From an uncultured Erythrobacter sp. (GTDB lineage Bacteria; Pseudomonadota; Alphaproteobacteria; Sphingomonadales; Sphingomonadaceae), in contig CAJXTZ010000018.1 of NCBI GenBank assembly GCA_913061345.1, positions 1 to 33,757 of the forward strand: a stretch of 33,757 bases of DNA, given 5' to 3'. Shown here in pieces: positions 8,236 through 16,398 of the stretch (positions within the stretch are counted from its first letter, which is position 1; every line of letters begins with the position of its first letter). The translations under genes and the position numbers were made by a program. The notes under the pieces were generated by a model that searched no databases, was not told the DNA's origin, and saw only the letters and a program-made list of their open reading frames with translations.

Positions 8236-8766
8236 TTAGCGAGCTCCCGGTAGCGGTTTCATCCCGCCAAGGCCGCGAAAGTAATTCAGCACAATCGTCG
8301 TCCTGGTCGGGCCGGTCCCTGCAGCAGTGCTGGATTGGGCCGCATTCGGCTGGCTCCGCCCCACTTCTGGATTGCCCGCGAATCCGATGCCGTCCCTTCG
8401 CCAGTCGAATTTGCGATTGCTGTTCCTGTCGTGAAGCAGGATAACCGCATACCTGCCGGCCGAGGGGACACGGACACACAGATTGACTGCGCCCGATTGC
8501 GGTACATTCACCTCGACGCGGCGGAAGGTCTTCCCCGCAGAAATCAGGATATTGTCGTCTGCGAGAAAATCCTCGTCATTGGCTGGATAGACTTCGAGTT
8601 TCAGTTTCCCCGTGCGGTCCTTCAGACCGACGACAGAGACAAGAAAGGACGGTCCACGCTCATTCGTCCGGCATCGTCCCTCAGCCTTGCCGAGATCCGG
8701 GGTGGAGGGAATGGTCGCCGCCACGAGCAGCGGCATGGCGAGAAGGCTAAGCATCGGCAATTTCAT
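8236..8766 (-). CDS. DUF2141 secreted protein
   Basis: A 176-residue protein with a clear signal peptide (MKLPMLSLLAMPLLVAATIPS). It then has a single beta-rich domain holding the DUF2141 hallmark: LKLEVYPANDEDFL, a strand with VPSAGRYAVILLHDRNSNRKFDW, and DGIGFAGNP. The acidic DxNxNxKxD stretch in this family looks calcium-binding-like. No biochemical role is known to me for DUF2141; members are exported and often sit next to membrane lipid or carotenoid genes. The start ATG lies 20 bp inside the upstream UPF0104 gene, and the stop is four bases before the next GT4 start, so expression is coupled to both. Confidence 0.8.
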   Translation of the reverse strand: MKLPMLSLLAMPLLVAATIPSTPDLGKAEGRCRTNERGPSFLVSVVGLKDRTGKLKLEVYPANDEDFLADDNILISAGKTFRRVEVNVPQSGAVNLCVRVPSAGRYAVILLHDRNSNRKFDWRRDGIGFAGNPEVGRSQPNAAQSSTAAGTGPTRTTIVLNYFRGLGGMKPLPGAR

Positions 8767-9682
8767 CAGACTCTCTCATGAAAACATCGTTGATCGCGCA
8801 CACGGCACCGACCAGCAGGTGTGCAATAAGGATCAGGGCAGCCATGGCTGTCATGAGCGCCGCCACCTCGACGTCATTTCCAAGGACGAGGATGGCAACG
8901 CCTGCAAAAACCACATCCTTGTTCGGCACGAAGGGGAGGCGTGAAATGAGCAAGCGAATTGTGGCGAGAACGAACCAGAGCGCGATTGGTGATGATGGAA
9001 TGGCGAGATGCCAGAGCGCGGCGGACAAGGCGACCGAGGCAACTATCCGCGCGACCTGCATGGCAAAAATGAACGTCAACTCGCTCCGTTCGAGCGAGAA
9101 GATCGACCGGCGAAAAAGCAGCATGGCAAATGAGGTTGCGATCACCAAGCCGAAGGACCAGGTGATGGCACCCGCGTGTTCGTGGACCGGAAGCAGATCG
9201 AGATAGGGATAAGCAATCAAGAGGAACATCAGTGTCATGATGTTGCCGGCGATTGCAGAAAGGAGCACCAGATCTTTTACCGCACCGAAGGGCGCTGTAA
9301 CGAAACCCAGTCTCTTGCGTGCCCAACCGTAGAAATAGACTTCGCCGAGATAACCTAAAAGCAACTCATTATAGATCAGCTTGCGGATCAGTGCACCGAA
9401 TGCGTGGGCTCCGACGTTCCAAACGCGGCGAAACACGATCCACTCGCTCACCGGGCCGATAAGGTATGAAACAATGAAAAGCAGCCAAAATAGCGGCGAG
9501 GCCGGGACAATATCGACGACCTCCGCGATCGACAGCGTTCGCATTTGATAGAGCGCCGTCGCAAGAACGAGCAATGACAGGACCATGCCTGCCGCGCCAG
9601 ACCAACTCAGCCTGTGACGACGATCGTGTGGTTCAAGAACCAAGCTGCTCGAAGGAGCAAGCGCGAGTGCTTGATCGGACAT
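8747..9682 (-). CDS. UPF0104 / lysylphosphatidylglycerol-synthase-like membrane protein
   Basis: A 311-residue integral membrane protein with about eight hydrophobic helices and no soluble catalytic domain. It fits the LPG_synthase_TM (UPF0104) family that includes the flippase half of MprF and AglD-type proteins. Visible landmarks are the VSEWIVFRRVWN segment, the YNELLLGYLGEVYFYGW motif (residues about 105-122), and the late RLLISRLPFVPNKDVVFAG segment, all typical of UPF0104 proteins. MprF homologues move or modify polar lipids, so a role in glycolipid translocation or polyprenyl-glycan transfer is plausible here (inference). ATG 9682 is chosen because it falls 29 bp after the upstream GT4 stop and has AAGG upstream. 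The frame extends to 9775 but that would overlap the GT4 end. Confidence 0.7.
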   Translation of the reverse strand: MSDQALALAPSSSLVLEPHDRRHRLSWSGAAGMVLSLLVLATALYQMRTLSIAEVVDIVPASPLFWLLFIVSYLIGPVSEWIVFRRVWNVGAHAFGALIRKLIYNELLLGYLGEVYFYGWARKRLGFVTAPFGAVKDLVLLSAIAGNIMTLMFLLIAYPYLDLLPVHEHAGAITWSFGLVIATSFAMLLFRRSIFSLERSELTFIFAMQVARIVASVALSAALWHLAIPSSPIALWFVLATIRLLISRLPFVPNKDVVFAGVAILVLGNDVEVAALMTAMAALILIAHLLVGAVCAINDVFMRESDEIADA

Positions 9683-9711
9683 AAGAGCGCCTTGATCGTT
9701 GCTGACATGGA

Positions 9712-10878
9712 CTAGACGCTGCCCTCGCGCCATTCCCGCACCATGGCGCGCATGCGAGCGAAGTTTCTTCCACAATGGCGGGCGGCAACGGATTCCATGA
9801 GAACGCGATATTCGGCACTGGCAGCGCGAAGAGTGAACTGCGATGCGAAACCGGCCATTGCCGTGCGCGGGGGATCGAGATGCCGAGCGAGGTTCATTGC
9901 CAGGCCCAGAGCATCGGCGTCCCGGCGTGGAGCCAATACACCGAAAGCCTCGTCCTGTAGCAGCCAGCGCATGCTGGCGCAGCAGTCGGTCGCGGCAATG
10001 GGAAGACCCGCAGCCAGTGCTTCAAGGATTACGGCCGGAACGCCTTCGTAGTCTGAAGACAGAACGAACACGTCCGCCTCGTGCAGGAGATCGTCCACCG
10101 CATCGGTATGTCCGACAAAGCGTACGCGCCCGTCAAGATTCAACCTCGCGGTCAGCTTCTTCAAAGGCTCGTATTCGGGACCGTCGCCTGCAATCGTCAG
10201 CGTGTCGTTGGGCCAGCCATGGGCTGCGAAGGCTTCGAGCGCGAGGCCAATATTCTTCTGCGCAACCAGCCGTCCGACCGAGAGAAACCGGGACGCGGTC
10301 GACTTCGGTGAGCTTGGGCTGCGTGATGGTATGGTAATCTGTGCTTCGTCAAGCGCGGGATCGGGAATGACGCTCGTACGATTGTGTGTGACCTTGAGCT
10401 TCTCTCCGAGCTGCGGTCGCATCGGTTCTCCGATCGCTACGAATTGATCGAGAAATAAACCCTGCAAGCGCAACCAGAAGCAGTACAATACGCGCACAGA
10501 CCGAGGGAAATCCGGCCGCTCGAGGTCATTGCTGATCTTTACGAGGCAGGGAGGGCAGCTCCGCGCGAGGAGCAGACGCATGGCAACACAAACGACGGTG
10601 TAGGTATTGCCCGGACAGAAAATGACGTCGACCCGGTTGCGGCAAAGGAAGCGCCAAAGCGACCAAATCATCCAGAGGGTTTCCCAGCGCGCGGTCGGCA
10701 GCGGCTGAGCCAGAGTGTGATAGGTAAGCGAAGATCCTGGAGGACGGCATGCGCCCTCGTCGCGCCCGAGGACAATTTCGACCTCATCTCCCGCGTCTTG
10801 CCAGGCACCCGCCAACCGCAACGCAACGCGTTCGACGCCGCCCGGTTCGAAACTGTGGATCGGTATCGCTATCCGCAT
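9712..10878 (-). CDS. GT4-family glycosyltransferase
   Basis: A 388-residue GT-B enzyme beginning MRIAIPIHSFEPGGVERVAL, with the PGGVERV acceptor loop. The donor half carries LSVGRLVAQKNI, LTIAGDGPEYEPL, VRFVGHTDAVDDLLHEADVFVLSS, and the EX7E motif E-G-V-P-A-V-I-L-E. This is a textbook retaining GT4. Its closest relatives by pattern are N-acetylgalactosamine/glucosamine and hexose transferases acting on lipid acceptors, but no donor specificity can be read from sequence. ATG 10878 gives the canonical N-terminus; the frame is open nine codons further. It follows the deacetylase gene by 44 bp, a pairing that suggests the deacetylase trims an acetamido sugar added by one of these transferases (inference). 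Confidence 0.82.
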   Translation of the reverse strand: MRIAIPIHSFEPGGVERVALRLAGAWQDAGDEVEIVLGRDEGACRPPGSSLTYHTLAQPLPTARWETLWMIWSLWRFLCRNRVDVIFCPGNTYTVVCVAMRLLLARSCPPCLVKISNDLERPDFPRSVRVLYCFWLRLQGLFLDQFVAIGEPMRPQLGEKLKVTHNRTSVIPDPALDEAQITIPSRSPSSPKSTASRFLSVGRLVAQKNIGLALEAFAAHGWPNDTLTIAGDGPEYEPLKKLTARLNLDGRVRFVGHTDAVDDLLHEADVFVLSSDYEGVPAVILEALAAGLPIAATDCCASMRWLLQDEAFGVLAPRRDADALGLAMNLARHLDPPRTAMAGFASQFTLRAASAEYRVLMESVAARHCGRNFARMRAMVREWREGSV

Positions 10879-10922
10879 GGATGCCAGACGCTCCGCGAAG
10901 CACAAAACCGCATCAAGGAAGT

Positions 10923-11669
10923 CTAGAATAGTAGATCTGTATAGCGCCCAGGTCGCCTGTTTTTTGCAAACGCGGCAAGGGTATGGTCAATGCTGTCAAT
11001 CAGCTCAGGCTTGGTTGTATCCCCGGGATGCACCGCAATCCTGACGGTACTCAAGGGTCGGAGCAAGGTTCGAGCCGCTGCCGCGAAGGCGATCGATGAC
11101 GCGGTCCGTACGCTCGACCTGCTGGCCCAGGTGACAACCGGTCCACGTGCCAGAACAGCGCCAGTATCCGGCCGCCAGACCTTCATGTGATCTTCCGCCA
11201 GAGCGAATTCGCTTTTGCCCAACGCGTCCATAGCACCTGGCCCATAAAGCCAGGCCGGCGCGATAAAACCTGCAACCTCGCGCCCGATGATATCTTCGAT
11301 GAGCGCCTTGCCGTCATCCATGCGGCGCGCGGCTTCGGCTGCGTCCAAACCGAGGAACTCGCCCTCGCTCGCGGTCATGAACCGTGCCTTGAGCGCACGC
11401 GCGCCGGTATGCGCAGCAATGTCGCGATGATACCATCCATGCACGAACATCTCGATCCCGCTGTCGGCCCATCCACGCAAACGGGTGGCAAAGGCGGAGT
11501 GCCGCTCCAGAGGATTTTCGCCCCAGTGGTCGGGCACGACAAGCATGGCGAAGCGCGCGCTCCCCAGATGCGTGGCTAGCAGATCGACGAGCTGGTCCAC
11601 CTGACGCCCGAAGGCGGGACCGACGTCGTGAATTGAGGTGAGCAGGCGCGGCCTGCTAGAATCTGACAT
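10923..11669 (-). CDS. DUF2334 polysaccharide-deacetylase-fold protein
   Basis: A 248-residue protein with the NodB-like (CE4-related) fold of DUF2334. TSIHDVGP near the N-terminus supplies the metal or catalytic aspartate, FVHGWYHR at about 74-82 gives the two metal-binding histidines, and GFIAPAWLYG plus HPGDT supply the later active-site blocks. There is no signal peptide or membrane helix, so it should work in the cytosol, unlike most cell-wall deacetylases. That fits deacetylation of a cytosolic-face glycolipid intermediate. Its ATG lies 14 bp inside the end of the TonB-receptor gene, implying translational coupling between receptor and enzyme, which is unusual. Substrate unknown; family call strong. 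Confidence 0.8.
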   Translation of the reverse strand: MSDSSRPRLLTSIHDVGPAFGRQVDQLVDLLATHLGSARFAMLVVPDHWGENPLERHSAFATRLRGWADSGIEMFVHGWYHRDIAAHTGARALKARFMTASEGEFLGLDAAEAARRMDDGKALIEDIIGREVAGFIAPAWLYGPGAMDALGKSEFALAEDHMKVWRPDTGAVLARGPVVTWASRSSVRTASSIAFAAAARTLLRPLSTVRIAVHPGDTTKPELIDSIDHTLAAFAKNRRPGRYTDLLF

Positions 11670-14043
11670 CTACGCCAAGCCTGATGGTGCGCGGTCGCAG
11701 CGGCGTTCTCTGGTTGCCTGCAGCCAGCGAGAAGGGATTGCCATAAGAAAATCGGTTGGCGCGGCTATCGAGGACATTGTCTATGTCGAGCGAAACTCCC
11801 CAGGCGCCAAGCTCTGCACGGGCACCCGCTGCTGCTTCGAGGTAATCGCCCTGCGGAAACTCGAATGGCTGCCCAATTGCGAGGTAGGAGGTCCCCGTAT
11901 AGCCGAGTGATCCGTTTATGGAGAGCGGGACGTCCCCGAGGTACGGCTCGTAGATTGCGCTAACTCTCCAGCCGCTGTCGGCAATATTCGGGAGGTCGCG
12001 CTCATCGGCATTTGCGAATGCCGGTTCGGGATCATCGAGATGGCTGGTGGCAAGAAATCCGGATGCCTCGAGAGTCAGCCTATCGACGGGCTTCCAGCTC
12101 AGATCGAGCGAAGCGTAGCGTACATATCCCGCTCCGACGTTCGCGACATAGGGAAATCCGCCGCGCGACACGAGATCTGCCTGGACGTCGTTCCACCGGG
12201 TATAGGAAAAGGTCGCTCCCCCGCTCAGTCGCGCGCCGCGCCGGGTCCCAAAGCGCGCACCCAGCTCGATCGTGCGCAGTTCGTCTGGCTCAAAACGCGA
12301 GGCCGATGCCTCATCGCCGGTGCCGATGAGTTGCAAGGCGCCCGGCCTGAACCCTTCCTGATAGCGGCCGTAGACAATCGTTCCTGCAGCCGGTTTCCAT
12401 GCAATCGCTGCGGTCGGCAGGAACCGGACTGACTTTTGCTTTGGTTCCAGATCGACGGTGTCGAATGGCGCTGCAAACTCTTCGATCTGGCGAATGTAAG
12501 AAAGACGTCCGCCAGCCGTCACCGACAGCCGGGGCGCGATCTCCAGGCTTGCTTCACCGAAGAGAGCTGCATCGAAAGTTTCCGAGCGGATCGAGGTGAA
12601 CTCATCGGGCTCGCTGCCGCCACCGAGCGCGCGTTCGATATTGTTGATGTTGCGCGCTGCAGAAATCCCGGCCACCCAGCTCGATACGGGACCGAACGAG
12701 CCGGAAACCCGCGTTTCATGCGTTATTAGCGACACCTTGACGTCTTCCTCGAAGCGCAGCGGGTCAGGCGTACCCTCAGGTGTCGCGTCGAATACGGTGT
12801 CGATGGCGTGATCAACCCAAGAGGTGTTGGTGACCAGTTCGACGTCCCCGAACCCACCTTGGCCGGTGACAAAAGCGAGCCGGTAGTCATTGGCAAAGGG
12901 TTGCGCGATACGCGAACGTCTGGCCAGCACCGATCCCGGCAAGTCAGTGTATTGGCTGTCTCGGCTGCGGGTGTTCTGCCCCACGACCCCGATATCGAGC
13001 AGGAAGTTGTTGGCAGGCTCCAGGCGCACGGTTGCGCGCAGGCCAGCTATGGTCGTCCGGTTAACATCCTCGACCTGCCTCTCGAGATCATCGATATATC
13101 CCGGGCGCCGGATCCCGTAGGCGACAAACCGCGCCGCAGCTCTATCGTTGACCGGAATATTTGCCATGAGGGCGATATCGCCGCCCGCCGATGCGCCAGT
13201 CAGTGTGGGACCGAACACGCCCGCAAACTCAGTCGCACCGATTTCGGGATTGCGAGCTTGGGTCCGGATCACACCGCCAAGCGAACCTGCGCCGTAGAGC
13301 GTGCCTTGTGGCCCTTCGACGATCTCGACCGTTGCCACGTCGTAGAGCGCCAGATCGGGGTCGGGCGCACTGTAGGTGAGCCGGCTTTCGCCGAGGTACT
13401 GGCTGATTGTCGATTGCGTCTGACCGTTGAAGCTGCTGTCTGCCACGCCGCGAATAAATATCTTGTTTCGCCCCGAACCCAGGCTCGTTGACGATAAGTT
13501 GGGCAATTCGCGCAGCACGAGTTCGCTTCCGCGACCGCCAAAGCGCATACTCTCGATCAAATCGAAATCGGCAACCTGGATAGAGCCTGGATAGTCGGCC
13601 AAAGCCGCATTCTGTTTGGAGGCGGTCACCACAATCGGCGGAGGGGGCGGCAGTGGCTCTGGTCGTGGCGCGACAACGGGCCGTGCGGCAGGCGGAGCTT
13701 CTCGCCGACGCGCTGGTGCTGTCCGCGTCGATGGCGTGCGCGCTCGAAACACTCGTACAACGCCACTCGAGGACAGCGTAAACCGGTAGCCCGTGCCATC
13801 AAGCAGTTGTCGCAGGCCGCCGCGCACCGTGCAGCGGCCATTTAATCCCCTCACCCGGATCGCGCGCAGGTCCGGATTATCGACATCGATCGATACGCGC
13901 GCCTGCCGGGCGAAACTGACCAAGGCACGATCGAGCGAGCTTGCCGGGATGTCGAAACGGACGAGCTGCGATGCGGCTACGGGCGGCGCAAAAGCTACAC
14001 AGGCGGCGATGACGCCCGCGCCCGACAAGGTTCGCAAACTCAT
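11656..14043 (-). CDS. TonB-dependent receptor with N-terminal STN signalling domain
   Basis: A 795-residue outer-membrane receptor. Residues 1-24 are a signal peptide (cut after VAA-S or nearby). Residues about 28-98 form an STN/secretin short domain of the FecA/FpvA type that contacts FecR. Residues 110-136 are an unusual Arg/Pro-rich linker ending in a run of prolines. IVVTASKQ is the likely TonB box region. The plug spans about 150-270, with IFIRGVADSSFNGQ and VEIVEGPQGTLYGAGSLGGVI. The rest is a 22-strand barrel ending in the terminal phenylalanine typical of Omp85-inserted barrels. ATG 14043 overlaps the fecR stop in ATGA, and the stop overlaps the deacetylase start by 14 bp. The ligand is not evident: no siderophore-specific signature is visible. 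It probably senses or imports the compound that triggers the sigma factor. Confidence 0.85.
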   Translation of the reverse strand: MSLRTLSGAGVIAACVAFAPPVAASQLVRFDIPASSLDRALVSFARQARVSIDVDNPDLRAIRVRGLNGRCTVRGGLRQLLDGTGYRFTLSSSGVVRVFRARTPSTRTAPARRREAPPAARPVVAPRPEPLPPPPPIVVTASKQNAALADYPGSIQVADFDLIESMRFGGRGSELVLRELPNLSSTSLGSGRNKIFIRGVADSSFNGQTQSTISQYLGESRLTYSAPDPDLALYDVATVEIVEGPQGTLYGAGSLGGVIRTQARNPEIGATEFAGVFGPTLTGASAGGDIALMANIPVNDRAAARFVAYGIRRPGYIDDLERQVEDVNRTTIAGLRATVRLEPANNFLLDIGVVGQNTRSRDSQYTDLPGSVLARRSRIAQPFANDYRLAFVTGQGGFGDVELVTNTSWVDHAIDTVFDATPEGTPDPLRFEEDVKVSLITHETRVSGSFGPVSSWVAGISAARNINNIERALGGGSEPDEFTSIRSETFDAALFGEASLEIAPRLSVTAGGRLSYIRQIEEFAAPFDTVDLEPKQKSVRFLPTAAIAWKPAAGTIVYGRYQEGFRPGALQLIGTGDEASASRFEPDELRTIELGARFGTRRGARLSGGATFSYTRWNDVQADLVSRGGFPYVANVGAGYVRYASLDLSWKPVDRLTLEASGFLATSHLDDPEPAFANADERDLPNIADSGWRVSAIYEPYLGDVPLSINGSLGYTGTSYLAIGQPFEFPQGDYLEAAAGARAELGAWGVSLDIDNVLDSRANRFSYGNPFSLAAGNQRTPLRPRTIRLGVDVRF

Positions 14044-15029
14044 GGTTGGACGATCCACCGATCTCCGTTCGGCTCCACTGTGAGATCAAGCAGCTGCTCA
14101 AGTCGAATCCGGATTTGCTCGTGTCCGCCGTGCGTCTGGATCACCCCTGAAAACAGCCGATCGCGCAACAATGGCGAGAACTCGACTGTTAGCCCGGTGG
14201 CACGCGAAATGTCCGCCCCAATTTCGGCAAGCGGTGCATCCTCGTAGACGAGCATACCGTCGGTCCAGCTTCCCATGGCATCTACGTTCTTCTCGAAGAA
14301 AGCGATATTGTTGCCGGCATCGACGCTTAACCCCTCGCCTGCTTCAAGTTCTATCGTGCGAGTAGCGCCTTCGAAACGGACGGCGCCTTCAGACACTTCG
14401 AGTTCTAGCTGGCCGGCGGCCCTCGAAAGGTTGAATATGGTACCGATATCGACAAGGCGGCGTCCCGCGACCTCGACAATGAACGGGTTCGCTTCGTCGT
14501 GAACAATAGTGAACTGTGCTTCCCCTTCAACCAGCTCAGCAGTCCGCGGGTCATTACGGTCAAGGATAACCGACGTGCCGCCGTTGAGGACGATCTCGCT
14601 GCCATCGGCAAGGGCAATCGTGCGCGTCTCTCCGGGGCTAGTTTCGAGGGTATACGAAGTCGGCCCGGTGAGGACCTGCGTGGTAAACAGTGCAGCGAGG
14701 GCAACCGTTGCAGCAATTGTCGCCCAAACCCAGCGGCGCGAGACCAGAGGCGGAGCTGTCCAATCGTGGACTGAATGGTCGAGCGGGCTCTGGTCGGTGA
14801 CTTCGAGAGTTTCGCCGGTCGCAGCGCGATATTCGGGAAAAGCGACCTGTGAGATCACCGGCTGGAGCCGGGCGTCATTGTCGACAACCCAGTTGTAGGC
14901 ATCGTCATGGACGGGATCGGCCTCGAGCCACTCGGTAAAGCGCATCCAGGCATCGTCATCGCCGTCACGAAGCCTGATATGCCAAGCGGTAGCCTGGTCG
15001 AGAACGTCGGCGTCAAACGGGTTGTTCAT
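14040..15029 (-). CDS. FecR-type anti-sigma factor / sigma regulator
   Basis: A 329-residue single-pass inner-membrane protein. Residues about 13-46 are the cytosolic DUF4880 sigma-binding segment (WHIRLRDGDDDAWMRFTEWL...HDDAY). One membrane helix lies at about 100-118. Periplasmic residues 124-225 are the FecR domain with TRTIALADGSEIVLNGGTS, and the C-terminal 260-329 is the STN-like region that receives the receptor signal. This is the full FecR architecture. It shares ATGA overlaps with the sigma gene upstream (15029-15026) and with the receptor gene downstream, so the three proteins are made together. The family either holds the sigma factor inactive or helps activate it on receptor signalling; direction is not decidable from sequence. 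Confidence 0.88.
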   Translation of the reverse strand: MNNPFDADVLDQATAWHIRLRDGDDDAWMRFTEWLEADPVHDDAYNWVVDNDARLQPVISQVAFPEYRAATGETLEVTDQSPLDHSVHDWTAPPLVSRRWVWATIAATVALAALFTTQVLTGPTSYTLETSPGETRTIALADGSEIVLNGGTSVILDRNDPRTAELVEGEAQFTIVHDEANPFIVEVAGRRLVDIGTIFNLSRAAGQLELEVSEGAVRFEGATRTIELEAGEGLSVDAGNNIAFFEKNVDAMGSWTDGMLVYEDAPLAEIGADISRATGLTVEFSPLLRDRLFSGVIQTHGGHEQIRIRLEQLLDLTVEPNGDRWIVQP

Positions 15030-15601
15030 CGGACCGGACCCTCCTCGCCGGACTCAACGTCGGCATCGAGTTTGTCTCTCAACACCAGCAAGGTCCGATA
15101 GGCACGCTGCAAGTGTTTCTCGACCGCGCTCAGGCTGATCTCCATGGTTTCGGCAATCGATTTTTGAGTGCAGCCCTCGATCCGGTGGAGTCTAAGAATC
15201 TCCGCGGTACGCGCCGGCATGCCCGCAAGCAGCGCCTCAGCTTCCCGTACCTCCTGCCGCAGAATGGCGATATCTTCTGGCGATGGATTTGGATCGCGGT
15301 CGAGGTCAAGCCCGAATGAGCTGCGGGCCCAGCGATCGTCGCGAGCTTCCTGTCGCTGGCGCCCGCGCCTTGTGTCATGCAGAAGATTATTGCTCATTTG
15401 GAAGATATAGGCGCGCGGATTGGCAACTGGACCGGTGTGGACATTTGCCAGCTTCACAAACAAGGACTGCAAGAGATCGTCGACATCGGCAGGAGCGCAG
15501 CGGCGGGCGAGAAGGAAGCGCTGCAATTCCGGGCGCATATTGTGTGCACACCGGATCAGGCCCGTTTCGCCTTCGGATCGCAGAGGTTCGCCGGTCGACA
15601 T
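15026..15601 (-). CDS. FecI-like ECF sigma-70 factor
   Basis: A 191-residue ECF sigma factor with only regions 2 and 4. Region 2 (about 15-82) has RRCAPADVDDLLQSLFVKL and NPRAYIFQMSNNLLHDTRR. Region 4 (about 125-180) has LLAGMPARTAEILRLHRIEG and the helix-turn-helix KSIAETMEISLSAVEKHLQRAY. The DL-x-Q-x-x-F-x-K and NPRAY motifs place it with the FecI/iron-responsive group. ATG 15601 is picked for its strong AGGAAAGG Shine-Dalgarno; the frame stays open to 15682, inside the upstream gene. Its stop overlaps the fecR start in ATGA. It should direct RNA polymerase to the receptor operon on ligand binding. Target promoters could not be found by eye. Confidence 0.88.
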   Translation of the reverse strand: MSTGEPLRSEGETGLIRCAHNMRPELQRFLLARRCAPADVDDLLQSLFVKLANVHTGPVANPRAYIFQMSNNLLHDTRRGRQRQEARDDRWARSSFGLDLDRDPNPSPEDIAILRQEVREAEALLAGMPARTAEILRLHRIEGCTQKSIAETMEISLSAVEKHLQRAYRTLLVLRDKLDADVESGEEGPVR

Positions 15602-15678
15602 ACCTTTCCTATAGGGAATGGCGTGTCCAACTGGCAACGACGAGAAGTCGCTGGGTTCAATACTTGTCGCTGCGCCCA

Positions 15679-16398
15679 TCAAAAACGTTCGCCAATGGTG
15701 ATGCGCGCAACGAGTTCAGAAGAAAATTTCGGCGTTCGCGACCTTTCTACTTCGAGGCCAAGCTTTCGGCTTTGTCCGAGAACTTCGTTCGCCAAGCGGT
15801 ATTCGGCACAAAGGAGTACGCCGGCTCGGGCTCGGTCCTCGTGGTTGGCTATTCTGTTCGCCATATCGGGAACGTGTCCGGGCTTCCAACCGCCGTGATC
15901 GAACAAAGAAATAGTGTAGCTGCCATAGCCGGACGGGTCGGCACGCAAGAAAAGGGAAGCCTGCCTGGCATGGGTCCTGCGCGTTAGAAGCGCGCCCGAG
16001 CGTTCCCGGCTGGCAATTTCCCCAAGCATTACGCCCGGAGAAAGAGTCAGTTCTGGCTCAAGCTCTAGATCGTAGCTTGCCTCGGCAAAGGCCAAGCGGC
16101 GGAGCATTCGCACCGGCCCATAGTACCGATCCGATCGTCTCCCGACGCTTTCTCGGCGAAGCACGATCCGGACGATATCAGCCTCTCCGGAATGCACCCC
16201 TGTGTGGGGTTTTTTCTTCAGGGCTGCTGTGTCGCCTACGAGCGCCTCGATTTGCTCCCGGACGTCGTCTTCGGTCTGAAACGCCCGGGCAAGAGTGTCC
16301 TCGTCTCGGGCACGGTCTTGTGCCCAACCCGGTTGCGCGAGGCATGCGCAAAGCGACCCGAGGCCCAAAGCAATGGTTTTGCCAATTTGCAGGTTCAT
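15679..16398 (-). CDS. Secreted protein of unknown function heading the sigma operon
   Basis: A 239-residue protein that I do not recognise. It has a good signal peptide (start MNLQIGKTIALGLGSLCAC, ending around PGWAQ), then a charged helical stretch (about 27-65) and a mixed region with paired strands. Cysteines are few and there is no lipobox, membrane anchor or known catalytic motif. It is the first gene of the minus-strand run and sits 77 bp upstream of the sigma gene, so it may be co-transcribed with, or controlled by, the ECF system. ATG 16398 is chosen for the signal peptide; an upstream start at 16488 would prepend an unlikely sequence. A periplasmic sensor or co-regulator is a guess. 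Confidence 0.55.
   Translation of the reverse strand: MNLQIGKTIALGLGSLCACLAQPGWAQDRARDEDTLARAFQTEDDVREQIEALVGDTAALKKKPHTGVHSGEADIVRIVLRRESVGRRSDRYYGPVRMLRRLAFAEASYDLELEPELTLSPGVMLGEIASRERSGALLTRRTHARQASLFLRADPSGYGSYTISLFDHGGWKPGHVPDMANRIANHEDRARAGVLLCAEYRLANEVLGQSRKLGLEVERSRTPKFSSELVARITIGERF

Noticed and set aside
12808..13491. 227-codon plus-strand frame inside the TonB-receptor gene
   Set aside because: Entirely antisense to a clear receptor plug/barrel sequence and has no recognisable domain.
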